From Mansonella perstans (lineage: Eukaryota > Nematoda > Chromadorea > Rhabditida > Onchocercidae): DNA of 64,000 nucleotides. The translations under genes and the position numbers were made by a program. Of this stretch, positions 13,201 through 24,441 are shown in pieces (within the stretch, counting starts at the first letter, position 1; each line of letters begins with the position of its first letter). The notes below the pieces were generated by a model. The model saw nothing but the letters and a program-made list of their open reading frames with translations, was not told the DNA's origin and made no database searches. The stretch is from NCBI GenBank assembly GCA_037074765.1, contig JBAMDO010000149.1, positions 62,001-126,000 of the forward strand, written 5' to 3'.

Positions 13201-13601
13201 TTTCAACTTAGAATGTTCTGAATTCGTTACTGGACAATGAAATGAGTCGCATAAAATTGTTTATTGCTTCTCTTTGTAGACTCTTAGAATGTCTAGCTTC
13301 TCTTAGAATGCTTCTCTTTGTAGACTTTGCTTTAACCAAAAATTTTGCAAGAGAACTGCATGTGCATGCATCCAAAAAATTGTTAATTGGGAAGATAAGG
13401 CAACTGACCTCGTTTGTAAAAGTCTGGATCGCAATAGATAGTGGAACATTGCGCTTTGCACATTATGCGGACACGTGTTGTACAGCAATACGTGATGGGT
13501 AATCGAGAACAAATGAATTCAACACTCTCTTCCAGCATTAATAAATCTCCATAAACGAATTTGACAGATATATAAAGCACAGTTGATGCTAACATAAACA
13601 T
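10218..13601 (-). CDS. Secreted DB-module protein
   Basis: Nematode-specific cysteine-rich secreted protein of unknown function. On the minus strand the exons are 13601-13409, 12779-12682, 12009-11790, 11600-11529, 11021-10867, 10780-10753, 10671-10572 and 10344-10218. All junctions keep frame, giving 330 aa. The N-terminus MFMLASTVLYISVKFVYG is a likely signal peptide. Residues 31-58 form a first Cys-rich patch (CC, then C..C...C). A Ser/Thr/Pro linker includes PPTTTTISSSRS. The C-terminal ~125 residues match the DB-module pattern: CGTAPDFSPC, ECC-type FEQCC followed by C and SCKYN, then QCASNGQDNSECC and CEIFCRSGQEIG. The 28-nt exon 10780-10753 is needed to join the two halves in frame, and its acceptor (cctgag) is weak. 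A hydrophobic stretch GCLFIYATFIV sits just before the DB module. It is probably extracellular or cuticle-associated, by family analogy. Confidence 0.75.
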
Positions 13602-16600
13602 ATCGTCTAGGATTTACTCTTCAATCAAGTTTAAATTACTTGAGATTTTTGTTGCGATGATCGAAGTACTAATATCAAAGATAAATTACAGGTTTACATT
13701 TGCATTTGAAATTAGATAAGGGCCAGTAACTTGATGAAGTAAATAAGGAAGAAAATAGGAAGAAAAGCTGAAATAATAGCAGAAAAATTCAATCATTAAA
13801 TTCACTTTCATACTTTCCGAATGCTGGGAATTAATGTCATTTCTTATTTTCAAAACTTTTTTTTTAATTTGAGTGTTCTAACTTATCATGACAAAATTAA
13901 AATTGAAAAGTTTTTTGGCTTCTGCTTGGATTTTTTTCGTGATGATCGTGATGATCCAACGTTTTGATTTTTCCAGATATCTTAGAGAGAATTGATTTGT
14001 AAATGTAATGCAAAGTAAACAATCGAAATTTAGCAGTTCTGATCATAGCAGAGAAGAATGACAACAAAATGAGATACATTTAATTTCTTTGGGAGTCAAC
14101 AATGTCTCAGTTATTCTTTAAGACAAATTCAATTTACTTGACTAAAGGGAATGTTTCGATGAATTTTTTACGCTCAAATTTTTTGTGTTATTCTGCATAG
14201 TTCATAGCTTACAGTTAATAAAACGAAAAAAAATAAATCACAAAAAGCTTTGCGGGGAATTTAAAAAAATAATGCATAAATGAAGCTGAAAAATTGTTGT
14301 TTTCCAAGAAACAAAAAAATTTTGATGTTATTTTGGTGAATTGAGAAGAAAAATAAATTGATGGTAGTATTCAATCTTGTTTTGACAAAATTTTAATAAA
14401 ATTTTCTTTTTTCTCCGGAATATGACAGATAGAAAAAAACTCTTTGATAGGACAATTTATTCGATATAGAATGCAAGAAAAAAGAAACATCTCTTTGTAG
14501 TATTGGAAATTGAAATAAAATGATGGAATGGATATCTAACAACATTACCGGTTCGTTAAAATAAACCTGTCAGCAGGCATTGGTAAAAAAAGCGAGAGAT
14601 TGACACTACTACTAGATATCATTTGTTGTCATTTCATATTCTCTAATACATCCCATTTCCATGAATTAATTTTTAAAGAAACTAGATTCGAATGGTTGGG
14701 ATTTCTCGTTACTTCGCTAATTTCATCACTAATTGCTTCCGTCCTTTTTATTAATTCGTCCACTTTTTTACAGTTACAATTGTCTCATAGAGTTTTTGTT
14801 TTTATCTCTGATATGAAACAAGAACTGATTATAATTACTGCTTTCCCGAATTGTATAATCAGGAATTCAATTCTCAAACTGTATGATTGAAACAACTCAA
14901 GTCATTTCAGTAAATTATTTTAAATTATAAGCTTCCTTTCACAAAATCAGACAAAATTCACGTTTATAACATTTAAGAAAAAATGAATTATTCACTGTGA
15001 AGTTTTCAACAGCAATCCATTCAGATCTAATCTATTATGCAATTGCTAAATAATTGCATCTGGTAAAAATCATCAAATAACTGATTCGCTCCTTTTTTAT
15101 AAATTTCTGAATAAAACCAATAATTTTACAGTAATGTTTGCAGAACCATTTGCTTTCAAATTTCACTTTTTATCATACTACAATCACTGACAAAAGGTGT
15201 CATCACCGTTACATATAAAGTGAGCAAAGTAATATGAAGTAATTAAAATTTTCCGCAGCTTGTCAAAATTTTAAAATCTAAGGAAATGCGTTTGATTTTA
15301 CGACAATGACGAGTTCAGTTTTTGAACGACAGTAATTTGCTGAACAGTGCCGCTTATCTCCAGCATCAATCAGTACTGTTATGTAGAATTTAGCAAAAGT
15401 GTGGACAAAGTATTTGAGTTTACAAATGATGCCACGGTTGATCGAATATATGCGGGAAATTGTTGAATGCAAAGTTTGTAAAATGACGGAAGTTGAGAAA
15501 AATGACATGAAGATTTTCACGGACTTCTAATCGATGCATCAAAATTGAAAATTATAGAGAAATTTTTGAATAAGGCAAGGCTATATTGCAGTTTCGAAAC
15601 AACACCATTAGATTAAACAAAATTACATACAAGTTTTAGCTACTAAGTAAGAAAAACATAGGAAATAATTCATAGTAAATGATAATCTCATGAAAATTGC
15701 TTTAAATCATAAATGTATAACCTTATAGGAAAAATTGACATTGGTGATTTAACAAATACATTTTACTGATTTTTTATTTTACCACTCACATGCGTTTAGC
15801 GTTTGTTACTTGTATTTTATGAAAGTTACATAATTGCATCAATATTTATACCATTCATCTGTAAATATCCCTTATGCATAAGGAACCGTTCCTTCCACAG
15901 AAATGCAAGGCAATCGTATTTTCAATTCTCGAACCGTAATGGCGATGTCTTATTAGCTAAAACTCTTACAAAACTGAATTGGAAATTTATAGTTGTTGCT
16001 GAACCAAATTCACAAAGACAGCCAAGCTGAAATGTGATTTCACGTTTTACCTTGCGATATGCATCTTGTTATCTTTGAAATACAGTAGCATTTTTTGTTT
16101 ATTCAGATTAGACTAAAAAAGAAAACCATGTTTTAAATTACAAAAATTGGACTAACTGGCATTCTCTCGTCACTGAAAATGTCAAAGAATTTCATGGAAG
16201 TAAAATTAAGCGAATATCATGGCAATTCGATTTTGATTGATTCTATTACTACGATTCGTTTTATAATTTCAACAGAAATTATAAGCTAATTTTTCTTTGA
16301 AAAGCTTTAACAAGCAAGATAATTCCATTGACAACATCAAGCTAGCTAGTTATGCATGGTGCTCGAGATTTCTAGTATTGTTATATTTATTTAAATGTCA
16401 TGTTCATATGTTTATTTAAATGTTATATTCATTTTAAAGCTATTCAAAAAATGATTCCTATTACCAAATAGAAGTATAATTCTAAGACAGACAATTCTCT
16501 TAAAGGCTAATTAACCTTCTGATTAATTAGCAAGTTTGGAAAAATTAATGAAATGAGTTGGAAAATGTACTGATGATGGTAAAGGAACATTTGCGAGTTT

Positions 16601-18629
16601 CACGAAGTAATTTAAAATCAGTGCTTCGAATGCTGCTATTAACAATGAATAGAACATTTTTAGAAGCTTTCAAAAAACGAATTCACCAGTTTATGAATAT
16701 TGTTGTCTGAACTTTTTAAATGAGTAATTTCGTACGCTGTTCAGCAATATTATACTTCAACATTTTTATTGTTTAGCGCAAATTTTCAAGAGTCGATTCT
16801 CGATGTTCCAAGATTTCGCGCAGATGATTCATTGCTGCGTTTCACGTTTCACTGCTGAACCTCGTGCCATCACTTTCATTATCGTATGCTTGAGGTAAAT
16901 TCTCTTCTGATCGATCTTTCATTTTTTTTTTTGACTTCTCTCTTTTAAACTAAATATTCTCTTATGATTTTTTTTCACTATGAGTAAAATGTCTTCATCA
17001 TTTCTTCAAAAAATTTTTCCAAAGTTAATTGGATAAAGTTAAAGCATTTTGTCTTTTTAAAGCATTTTAGGCTTTATTTTCTTTTGAAATTTCTTCGTTA
17101 TCTTTATTTTCAGAAGAGATTTCAATGCCATTTCATTTCAGTTGGAAAAGTGAAAGGTTTAGCACATAACAAGATGAAAACAGGTGATAAAAGCTAGTGA
17201 TGGAATACTCAAAGAAAATTGGTGAAAATGCTATTTCCAGAAAATTTTGATCTAAAGGCAGAGAGAATACCATTACGATAATGCCGGATAATTTACACGA
17301 TAAATTGAAGTGTGATTAGTAATGCATGAAGCCAGATGAGCTTTTTGTTACGAAGTGTAAAAAACTAAAAATAATTTACTGATATCTGATAATTTACTGA
17401 TAGTATTCACAGTTTTATTTTCATCAAATTTTATTGATAACAACGGTGGTGATAAATTATGCTTTTCGAGAAATTCTAAAAACAATAAATTGTCTCTGTA
17501 AGAAAGTGAATTTAGTACGTCTAACAATGGAACTATTGGAAGCGTTTTGACGTAAACAAAGGCATAACTTATAAGGCATATCAAATATCTGCAAAATTCC
17601 AATCGATAAACTCCCTCCAAATTTTAAGCTTTAATAGTTAACAATAACCAGCGCTGTTATGCTTTAACTATCGCTGTTACTCTTGAAACGATCAATTATT
17701 TGAACTTTACCGCGTTCGCAAGTGAAACTCAGTCGCTTGCATCTGTTCTTTCTCTCTTCTCTCTCTACCTGCTCTTTTGTGAATTTTCTGCTTGTGTTGT
17801 GAGTAAACATTAGCTGTACGTTCAATACGTATGCTACTACGTGCACGATTACACGTAACAATAGTATGTTTCTCCTTGCCTTCCATTTATTGCACTCAAA
17901 TTTGCTGAATTTTCTCTTGTTATCATCATTGGTTTTCCATCAATTGTATTATCACCTGTGTCTTTTTACTTGAATGTTTCGCATTCTCTCACTGCATAAC
18001 AACAACCTGAAAGTTTGCAACATTATGCAACATAATACACAAATTAAGACAATAAAATGATAATTAATTGTTGGATAATCGAATTATCATTCGATCATCA
18101 ACTAATGTTATCATTGATTATCATTTGTAAACTTTGTTCTTATCTTGCATAAATCATTTGAAATTAGATTTAAAGCATGTTGTTAAAATTAGGTGTAAAA
18201 GCAGATGTAAAGCATGTTAGAAATTAGATTTAAAGCATGTTAACATTGTATTTCCTTCTTTAAAATGTTATTGTTAGTTCTGATAATATTTTTACTTTCT
18301 GTTACTTCATGCTTGTTATTCTATGCTGCTTATTCAAATTTTGCTATCTTTCGATTAAAAAAAAAAATTATTTTTAGATACTTGAAGATCAGATTAGAAG
18401 ACTGCATCGTGTGATTTTTTAAAAGTTATTTATCTAGCAGCTACACGTGAAGGTAAGTGTTCTTAATGTTGTCTACTATTAACATATTTAAAATAATAGA
18501 TTTGTTTAGCTGCAGTTTATTTGGTTGATATGTTCTTTCATCATTCATATCATTTGTTTCATCATATATCAAGTTCGATCAATCGACCTGTTGTTTATTT
18601 CAGATGTGATTTGGCTTCGTTTGTTTTAG
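13602..18629. other. 5 kb spacer upstream of dpl-1
   Basis: Divergent spacer between the DB-module gene (minus) and dpl-1 (plus). No coding exon is supported. Small exon-like islands at 16780-16895 (donor-like TGAG|GTAAAT at its end) and a pyrimidine-rich, less AT-rich block at 17680-17860 could be promoter or untranslated leader of dpl-1. A TTTCGCGC octamer lies at 16814-16821. Repeats of a GATTTAAAGCATGTT unit are seen at 18165-18245. Confidence 0.4.
16814..16821 (+). promoter_or_regulatory. E2F/DP-type octamer TTTCGCGC
   Basis: Exact match to the E2F-DP consensus TTTSGCGC, 1.8 kb upstream of the ATG of the DP gene itself. A single octamer can occur by chance, though CpG-rich octamers are uncommon in DNA this AT-rich. 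Binding is not shown. Confidence 0.25.
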
Positions 18630-18634
18630 GAGTA
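18623..18634 (+). promoter_or_regulatory. Probable trans-splice acceptor of dpl-1
   Basis: GTTTTAG ends at 18629, followed by five bases and the ATG at 18635. The open frame upstream has no family similarity. It could equally be a cis acceptor for an untranslated first exon further upstream. Confidence 0.5.
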
Positions 18635-21600
18635 ATGGATGAACGTGAAACGAGTAGCACCCCATCCGAGCTTGCAACCCATTTAGCGCGCAGAGTTGTC
18701 ACATCATCTAGTCAAAATACTTACAGTACTGTAAGTTTTAATTATAATACTTTTGGATAAATAAATAATTGGTGAATATTGGTTGGGCCGAGTTATTAGT
18801 TTTCTCTAATCATTCCTGAAAGATGCTTAAATGAGATGTCCTTAAAACCTTATAGGACAGCATTTTATACAAGTTTCTTCGGACTGATTTGGATTATCAT
18901 TTATTTCAAAACCATTTAATTTATTTTAAATGTTTTCTTTTTCATATATCTATTTTCAGGGAACTGGAGCAGCAAGACGACTTCCGACTCAAGCAGCAGT
19001 TAGTAGTTCAACTATGTCAGTTTCTACGGTAGTTCCGAATCGGTATATGCCAATCACTCGTATAAGCACACATCCTGCTGGTAATTCGTCTGTTTACCAA
19101 ACAAAACGCCCTTTATCAAGTAATTATGCGTGTGATCTCCAATTAATACGGAAATTTCCTCGTAGTACCGATAAATCCAAGGGCTTGCGACACTTCAGCA
19201 CCAAAGTTTGTGAGAAAGTGAAGGAAAAAGGACATACAAATTATAATGAGGCATGCGTTATTGCTGTTTTTTTTTCTGATTTTATCGATTTAAAGACAAT
19301 TTTTTTAAAAGATAGTCTTTCTAAAAATTTTTCTAACCGTTGTCTCTGTTACTTCTATAGGGGGATTTTCAGAATGTTTGCCGTGAAATATAAAACAAGG
19401 GTTAAAATTGTAAGCTGCACCGCGCAACAAATGATATTTAATGAATTATTGAATTGTCTATATCTCAGGACTATTTTTTTCTAAAATATTTTAAGGAATC
19501 TTTTCCAGGTAGCTGATGAACTGGTTTCTGAGTATTTCGATTCAGCTGATGTTCAACCTACAGATACGGTATGTTTTCGTTTTGAAGCAAGAATAATTTT
19601 TGTTAAGCCAGTTTGCGGATGTTAGCTATAAAGGAAAAATCAAGTGCCTTTTCTCATCTTTAGATAATGCGGTTCTAGTCTTCATAAATTCAAGATTTCA
19701 GAAGTACTGGATTATAGGAATGGGAAAAAGGAAGTAAATGTGGCGAGAAGTTAAGGGCTATCATATTTTAAGAATTCGCGGCTTATCTTAACATCTTTTG
19801 TGAGTTATGTGAACAACATTTATCTTCCATAAAATATTCAGGAAAAGCAACAGTATGATATGAAAAACATTCGACGTCGTGTTTACGATGCATTAAATGT
19901 GCTGATGGCCATGAATATCATTGAAAAAGAGAAGAAAGAAATTCGATGGGTTGGATTACCAACATCTTCAGTACAGGAATGTCGCAAATTAGAGGAAGAA
20001 AAAACGAAGCGGCAGGAACGAATACGTCATAAGTCCGACCAACTTCAGGAACTCATAATACAGGTGGACTGATTTATTAAACAATTCTTGCTATTACGGT
20101 CACAAAAAACCAGCTCTGTTGGTCGCTTGCCATATTTTATAATTTTTGAGATGCAAAGTAATATTCATGATTATCGAATGCTTCATATAATTTGTGGAAA
20201 TATTTCAACAAAATATTTTCATGAATTTTGGAAACAACTTAATATTATAACTGAGGTTTTTTGGCCCAGTGACATTTTTTTAGCTTAAGCATATATTGTA
20301 TAGTACTAATACGTGAATTTTTTTTCATTTTTAAACAAACTTCCCAGTATCTTTTTAGCTTGTGGCTTATAAAACCTTGGTGGAGAAGAATCGCGAGCTG
20401 GAGCGTGATGACGGTCGTCCAAAGGAAGATTCAATACTTTATTTGCCATTCATTGTTGTTAACACAGCGAAGAAAACATTCATCGATTGTGCTATCTCCC
20501 ATGACAAGTTTGTTCGCTGCATTCTTTATGTAACATCTCTTGCAAAATATAGTAACCATAGTCTCTCCTGTGATGTCGTTTACTCGGAAACGGAATTCTG
20601 ATTTCTTATCCGGGAAGCATTAGTGATAATTAATTCCACCTATGACTGTATTACTTCTTACTGAAGCTTCGAAACAGTTGTTGATTGAGATGTAATATTT
20701 CATTATTCCTGATTTTTCAGTCGTTCAAACGAACTTTTATTGTCTTCTTTTGAAAATTTTATTTTGTCATAATTTTAAATTTTTTAAATAGCTTTTTTAG
20801 CTTTCAAGAGGAATACTTTCATTTAATTATTTTGATAGTGTCACTCTTTTCGACAATTACATGTGAATTAGGAGTGTCATTAACCATTTGTATCCATAAA
20901 ATCTGGCATTTTAAGGACCGAATATTTGTTCAATTTCGATCAACCGTTCGAAATTCACGATGATATCGAAGTGCTTAAAAGGCTTGGACTTGCGTATGGT
21001 TTAGATCGCGGTGAAGTTACTGACGTTGATCGTGATAAAATCAAATCGTATTTGCCGCTTTGTCTTCGTGATTATGTGGACCAAATTGTTGATGGTGAAT
21101 TTTTGTGTTTTGAAGGAATTAATTGATGGGTTTTTATTAACATAATACTGTGAGAAATTTGCATCGTTCGATGTTATTAAAGCTAGGTTTATTTCTTGAC
21201 ACTGACTTGTTTTTTTTAACGTTTTTAATCCGTCAAAATATAAAGCATTTCAGCACATTTCCAGAAAGATCTATTAGTAATATCTAATTCAAACTTCCTT
21301 CATAGGTACTTGGAGTAATACCGCTTATGATATCTCATCAAACATTGGTTCAACTCTTAATACATCATATGACAATAAGCAGTAAGCTGAAATTATTTCA
21401 TTTCGATGTTTTTATATATACTGTATTTTAAATTGGATACATAGATATTTGATTGGATGAATTCTAAGACATTTCATTATTTGGGACTTGTTAATAAAAT
21501 CAAATTTTAGAACTGTTTACGCCATAGCTTCTGCATCGCGCATTGAAGGATCGGCAGTTACTATTCCACAAGGCTACCACCAACCAAAACGTTTAACATC

Positions 21601-22275
21601 ATCTTCCTCTCGAGTTATTCCACCTGTGCTTCCACGAACTGTAGTTACTGCCACCAGCGCTCTTCATACAGACTCGGATCCGGTCCTTTTTCATTGCCTT
21701 ATTTTAATTTTATTTTTAGGAGGTGCGATGCGAAAGGATGTGTTCTTGATAGTTTCATCTGATAACACAGCTTCTCATTTTCCAGAAATACATAACAGCA
21801 GGGTCGAACGGATATCGTGGCATTCGTCCACAGGCACGGCGTTATAATGTACAAAACGAAGGTTCGAGCAACGCACAACAAGCACAACAAAGGGCATTTA
21901 ATACAAATAGACAAGTTGCTTATACTATTCAGGTTTTTTTGGCATTTTTTATATAATGCTAGCTGTTTTCACATTAGAGTGTCGAACTCTTCCTTGCATC
22001 AAATATGGTTTGAGTTTGAAGTGTTAAGCTTCAATTAGTGTCTCAATATTGCATTGTGTTCTTTTAAAGGTATTGAAAACTTCTAACATAATTATTTGCA
22101 TGAATATGTTGCGAGCATTTTTGTTGTAATTTGTTGACTCCTAAATTTCAAAGGTTACTTTATTTAAAATAAAGTTAAAGCAATTTAGGATGTTGGACAG
22201 GACCAGCTTTCTGAAGAACAACAGTATGAAGAAATATATGAAGATGAAGAGGAAGAAAATTTAGGCTATGAATAA
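18635..22275 (+). CDS. dpl-1: Transcription factor DP (E2F partner)
   Basis: Heterodimer partner of E2F, which controls S-phase genes and, in nematodes, the synMuv programme. Exons 18635-18730, 18960-19250, 19509-19568, 19842-20063, 20359-20507, 20916-21094, 21306-21381, 21511-21682, 21786-21932 and 22189-22275 join in frame to 492 aa. The winged-helix DNA-binding domain spans about residues 105-190, with [17 protein letters not shown] and [18 protein letters not shown]. The coiled-coil dimerisation region and marked-box-like core follow, with [26 protein letters not shown] and [20 protein letters not shown], all near-identical to animal TFDP. The tail is Gln-rich and ends in a strongly acidic stretch ([11 protein letters not shown]). 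Exon 2 appears to end at GAG before GC (19251), a GC-AG intron; the nearest GT would add two residues not present in relatives. ATG follows an acceptor TTTTAG by five bases. Confidence 0.93.
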
Positions 22276-22793
22276 TTTGATGCTTGTAAGCCAGGACTGT
22301 ATTTTGAAACTATTAGTTTCAAGCATCCATATTTGCACTTAGCCTGTATATTTTTATATGATGATTCATGGTTGCGTGTTTTCATAATATTTATTGAGCT
22401 ATTTTTAGCTGATATATGAACGGAAATTACTTTTACACAGAGATGTTCAACAGCTTAAATGCTAAACAAAACATTTAATGATTGCTTGGTGATCTGCTTA
22501 CCAGGATATTCATCTTCGCAATGCAATTCCGAAAGAGCCTTCAAATTTAGTGCAGAAGTGTTTTTTCCATTCACTGGGAAGACGGCATCTAAAAGTTCTA
22601 AATTGAGTCGTTTTTTTGTTCATTTATTGTTATGTGTAGTTTATATAGTATAAATTTGCGAAGACAGTTTATTAATTGCACTTTTTTATTAATTGCACAT
22701 TTTTAACTAAGTTGAGAGTCTTAGTTATTTTTTTCAATTTATTCTTGCTTGCAGCTGTTTTATAGCCATTATTATTATTTCACTCATCACTGC

Positions 22794-22833
22794 GAGAAAG
22801 TGAATTCCATATTGGATATGGATTCACTTTCTC
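22794..22833. repeat. Imperfect inverted repeat, 18-19 bp arms
   Basis: Arms 22794-22812 and 22816-22833 are reverse complements except for one missing base, with a 3-base loop TGG. The word CCATATTGGAT inside it recurs directly at 22838-22848. Confidence 0.85.
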
Positions 22834-22990
22834 AAATCCCATATTGGATAAGTTATGACTGTTTTTGCTTTGTTGCACATTTGCAATGATTATCACTTTG
22901 ATTTTTGCAAAAAATTTTAGTACTGGAATATGCAAATTTGTTTTTCGGATACAAAAGTTTTTGGATTTGTAAATGATTGGATATCATAAG

Positions 22991-23034
22991 GTTGTTTCAA
23001 CTGGACTACCTATAGTTGTTTCAACTGGACTAAA
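22991..23034. repeat. Short direct duplication
   Basis: GTTGTTTCAACTGGACTA occurs twice within 45 bases, separated by a few bases. Confidence 0.8.
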
Positions 23035-23357
23035 CAAGTGAAACTTAGCAGATATGTCGATGTTTTCGAATAAAATTTCATGGAGAAAGAATTCAGGTTT
23101 TTAATTGAACAGTGGTATATGACAATTGCGGAATTAAATATCGGAGAGGAAATGAAATTGAAGATATTCTTTTGCGGAAGAAGCTTTCATCAACTTTTGC
23201 TGATTCTCTATTTGGCATTAGGCTGTAGCATTTCCGACAATAGTGATTTTAGATGTTTAATGAAGTTTTTAGTATCTGTAGTCAAAATCGGTAAGTGGAC
23301 GTTAGTCAATTGATGGGATCATAATTAGCTTTGTCTTTTTAATTTTCTTGTTGGGAT

Positions 23358-23408
23358 CACACGAAGATCTGTACGGGCACTTGGCTACGCACGAAGATCT
23401 GTACGGGT
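23358..23408. repeat. Short direct duplication
   Basis: CACGAAGATCTGTACGGG occurs twice with about 15 bases between, some 600 bases before the Wolbachia-like block. Confidence 0.8.
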
Positions 23409-24005
23409 ACTAACGGGTTCGATTTTTGGTTAGAAGATTACAGATAGTCGGATGTATGGGCTGTCAAGGATTTCTCAGGTAGCCATTGGCATGGATCGTT
23501 GCTTATTTACACCTAATCGCAGGATATATTCGAACTCTAGTATGTTTATAGTGATTTAATTTATCAGAGTTTCTAATTTTAACTGGTATTGGTTCTTCTG
23601 GATTCATCATGAAAAACAAATGCCAAAAATGAAATGTGGTGTATTTCTGGAAGGGATTGCACAAAATATTGGAAGGTCATGAGTATTTGTTTTAAATTCG
23701 TAAAAATTGTCTAATTTTTCTCATACTGAAGTTCTGCGTCTTTCCCGTGATTTCACGATAACTAATTTGGATCACAAAAAATACCTGCAAGTAGTGACTG
23801 TGCCATGTTTGATTAACAGGCGATTCTAACTGCACAACATTGCTTCGAGCTTGGCTCACCAATCAGGAATAGGTGCGCAAATTATTGAGAACAAATTGGT
23901 TAAATATGCTAAATAGGAAGGTGCAATGGATGGAAAACTATGATAAGAAGAAATCCGGATTCATTTTAATTTTCCGGTGAGATCACAACCACGGGCGGTA
24001 TGTGT

Positions 24006-24242
24006 CGTTTATATAAAGTTAAAGAAAAAGCCAGGGAATATATAGCAAAGCAGATAGAATTTGCTAAAAAACAATTAGAGCAAATTAGGCAGGATATAAT
24101 AGTCTCTGACCCTGAATTAAAGGAAAAAAGCAAACTTCTAAATAGTTATAAAGGTGCTGGGCGCAAAACTGCCAAAAAGTCTTCTTCCCAAAAAACTATA
24201 GTATTTGTAAAAAAAGATCAACTCATTAAATTCTACACTTAA
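24006..24242 (+). pseudogene. IS110-family-like transposase C-terminal remnant
   Basis: About 78 codons without a start. A helical charged stretch (IEFAKKQLEQIRQDI) is followed by KSKLLNSYKGAGRKTA. This resembles the C-terminal 'LL-sIpGvG--tA' motif of IS110/IS116 transposases, placed after a coiled helix as in that family. Such elements are common in Wolbachia. The catalytic DEDD N-terminal part is absent, so it cannot be active. The similarity is from memory of the motif and is only moderately sure. Confidence 0.5.
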
Positions 24243-24246
24243 GAAT

Positions 24247-24441
24247 ATGTTTTCTCCAGACAAAAAAGCGATTGAACATGGAAATTATGTTGTAATTGAA
24301 GTAATTGATAGAGGATGTGGAATGACGCATGATACAATTCAAAAAGTATTTGATCCATTCTTTTCTACTAAAGATATTACCTCTGATACAGGTTTTGGTC
24401 TCTCCACTGTATATGATATTATGAAACAAACTGCAGGGTAT
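24247..24441 (+). pseudogene. CckA-like histidine kinase fragment (HATPase domain)
   Basis: About 65 codons carrying the ATP-binding boxes of a bacterial sensor kinase. EVIDRGCGM is the G1 box, VFDPFFSTK the F box, and TGFGLSTVYDIMKQTAGY the G2 box. The wording and spacing match CckA, the alphaproteobacterial cell-cycle kinase kept by Wolbachia. The N-box, phospho-acceptor helix and receiver domain are missing. The frame stops immediately after TAGY, where the sequence switches to the inverted third fragment. Confidence 0.8.

Larger units (their letters stand above)
22276..23995. other. dpl-1 3' UTR and spacer with short repeats
   Basis: No gene is supported. It contains a hairpin at 22794-22833, a direct repeat of GTTGTTTCAACTGGACTA at about 22991-23034, and a direct repeat of CACGAAGATCTGTACGGG at about 23358-23408. 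The open frame 23080-23313 shows no motif. Confidence 0.5.

Noticed and set aside
13242..13502. Plus-strand 86-codon open frame
   Set aside because: Shadow of the first exon of the minus-strand DB-module gene and a local duplication.
22794..23408. Clustered repeats considered as a CRISPR array
   Set aside because: Only two copies each, different units, no regular spacers, eukaryotic context.
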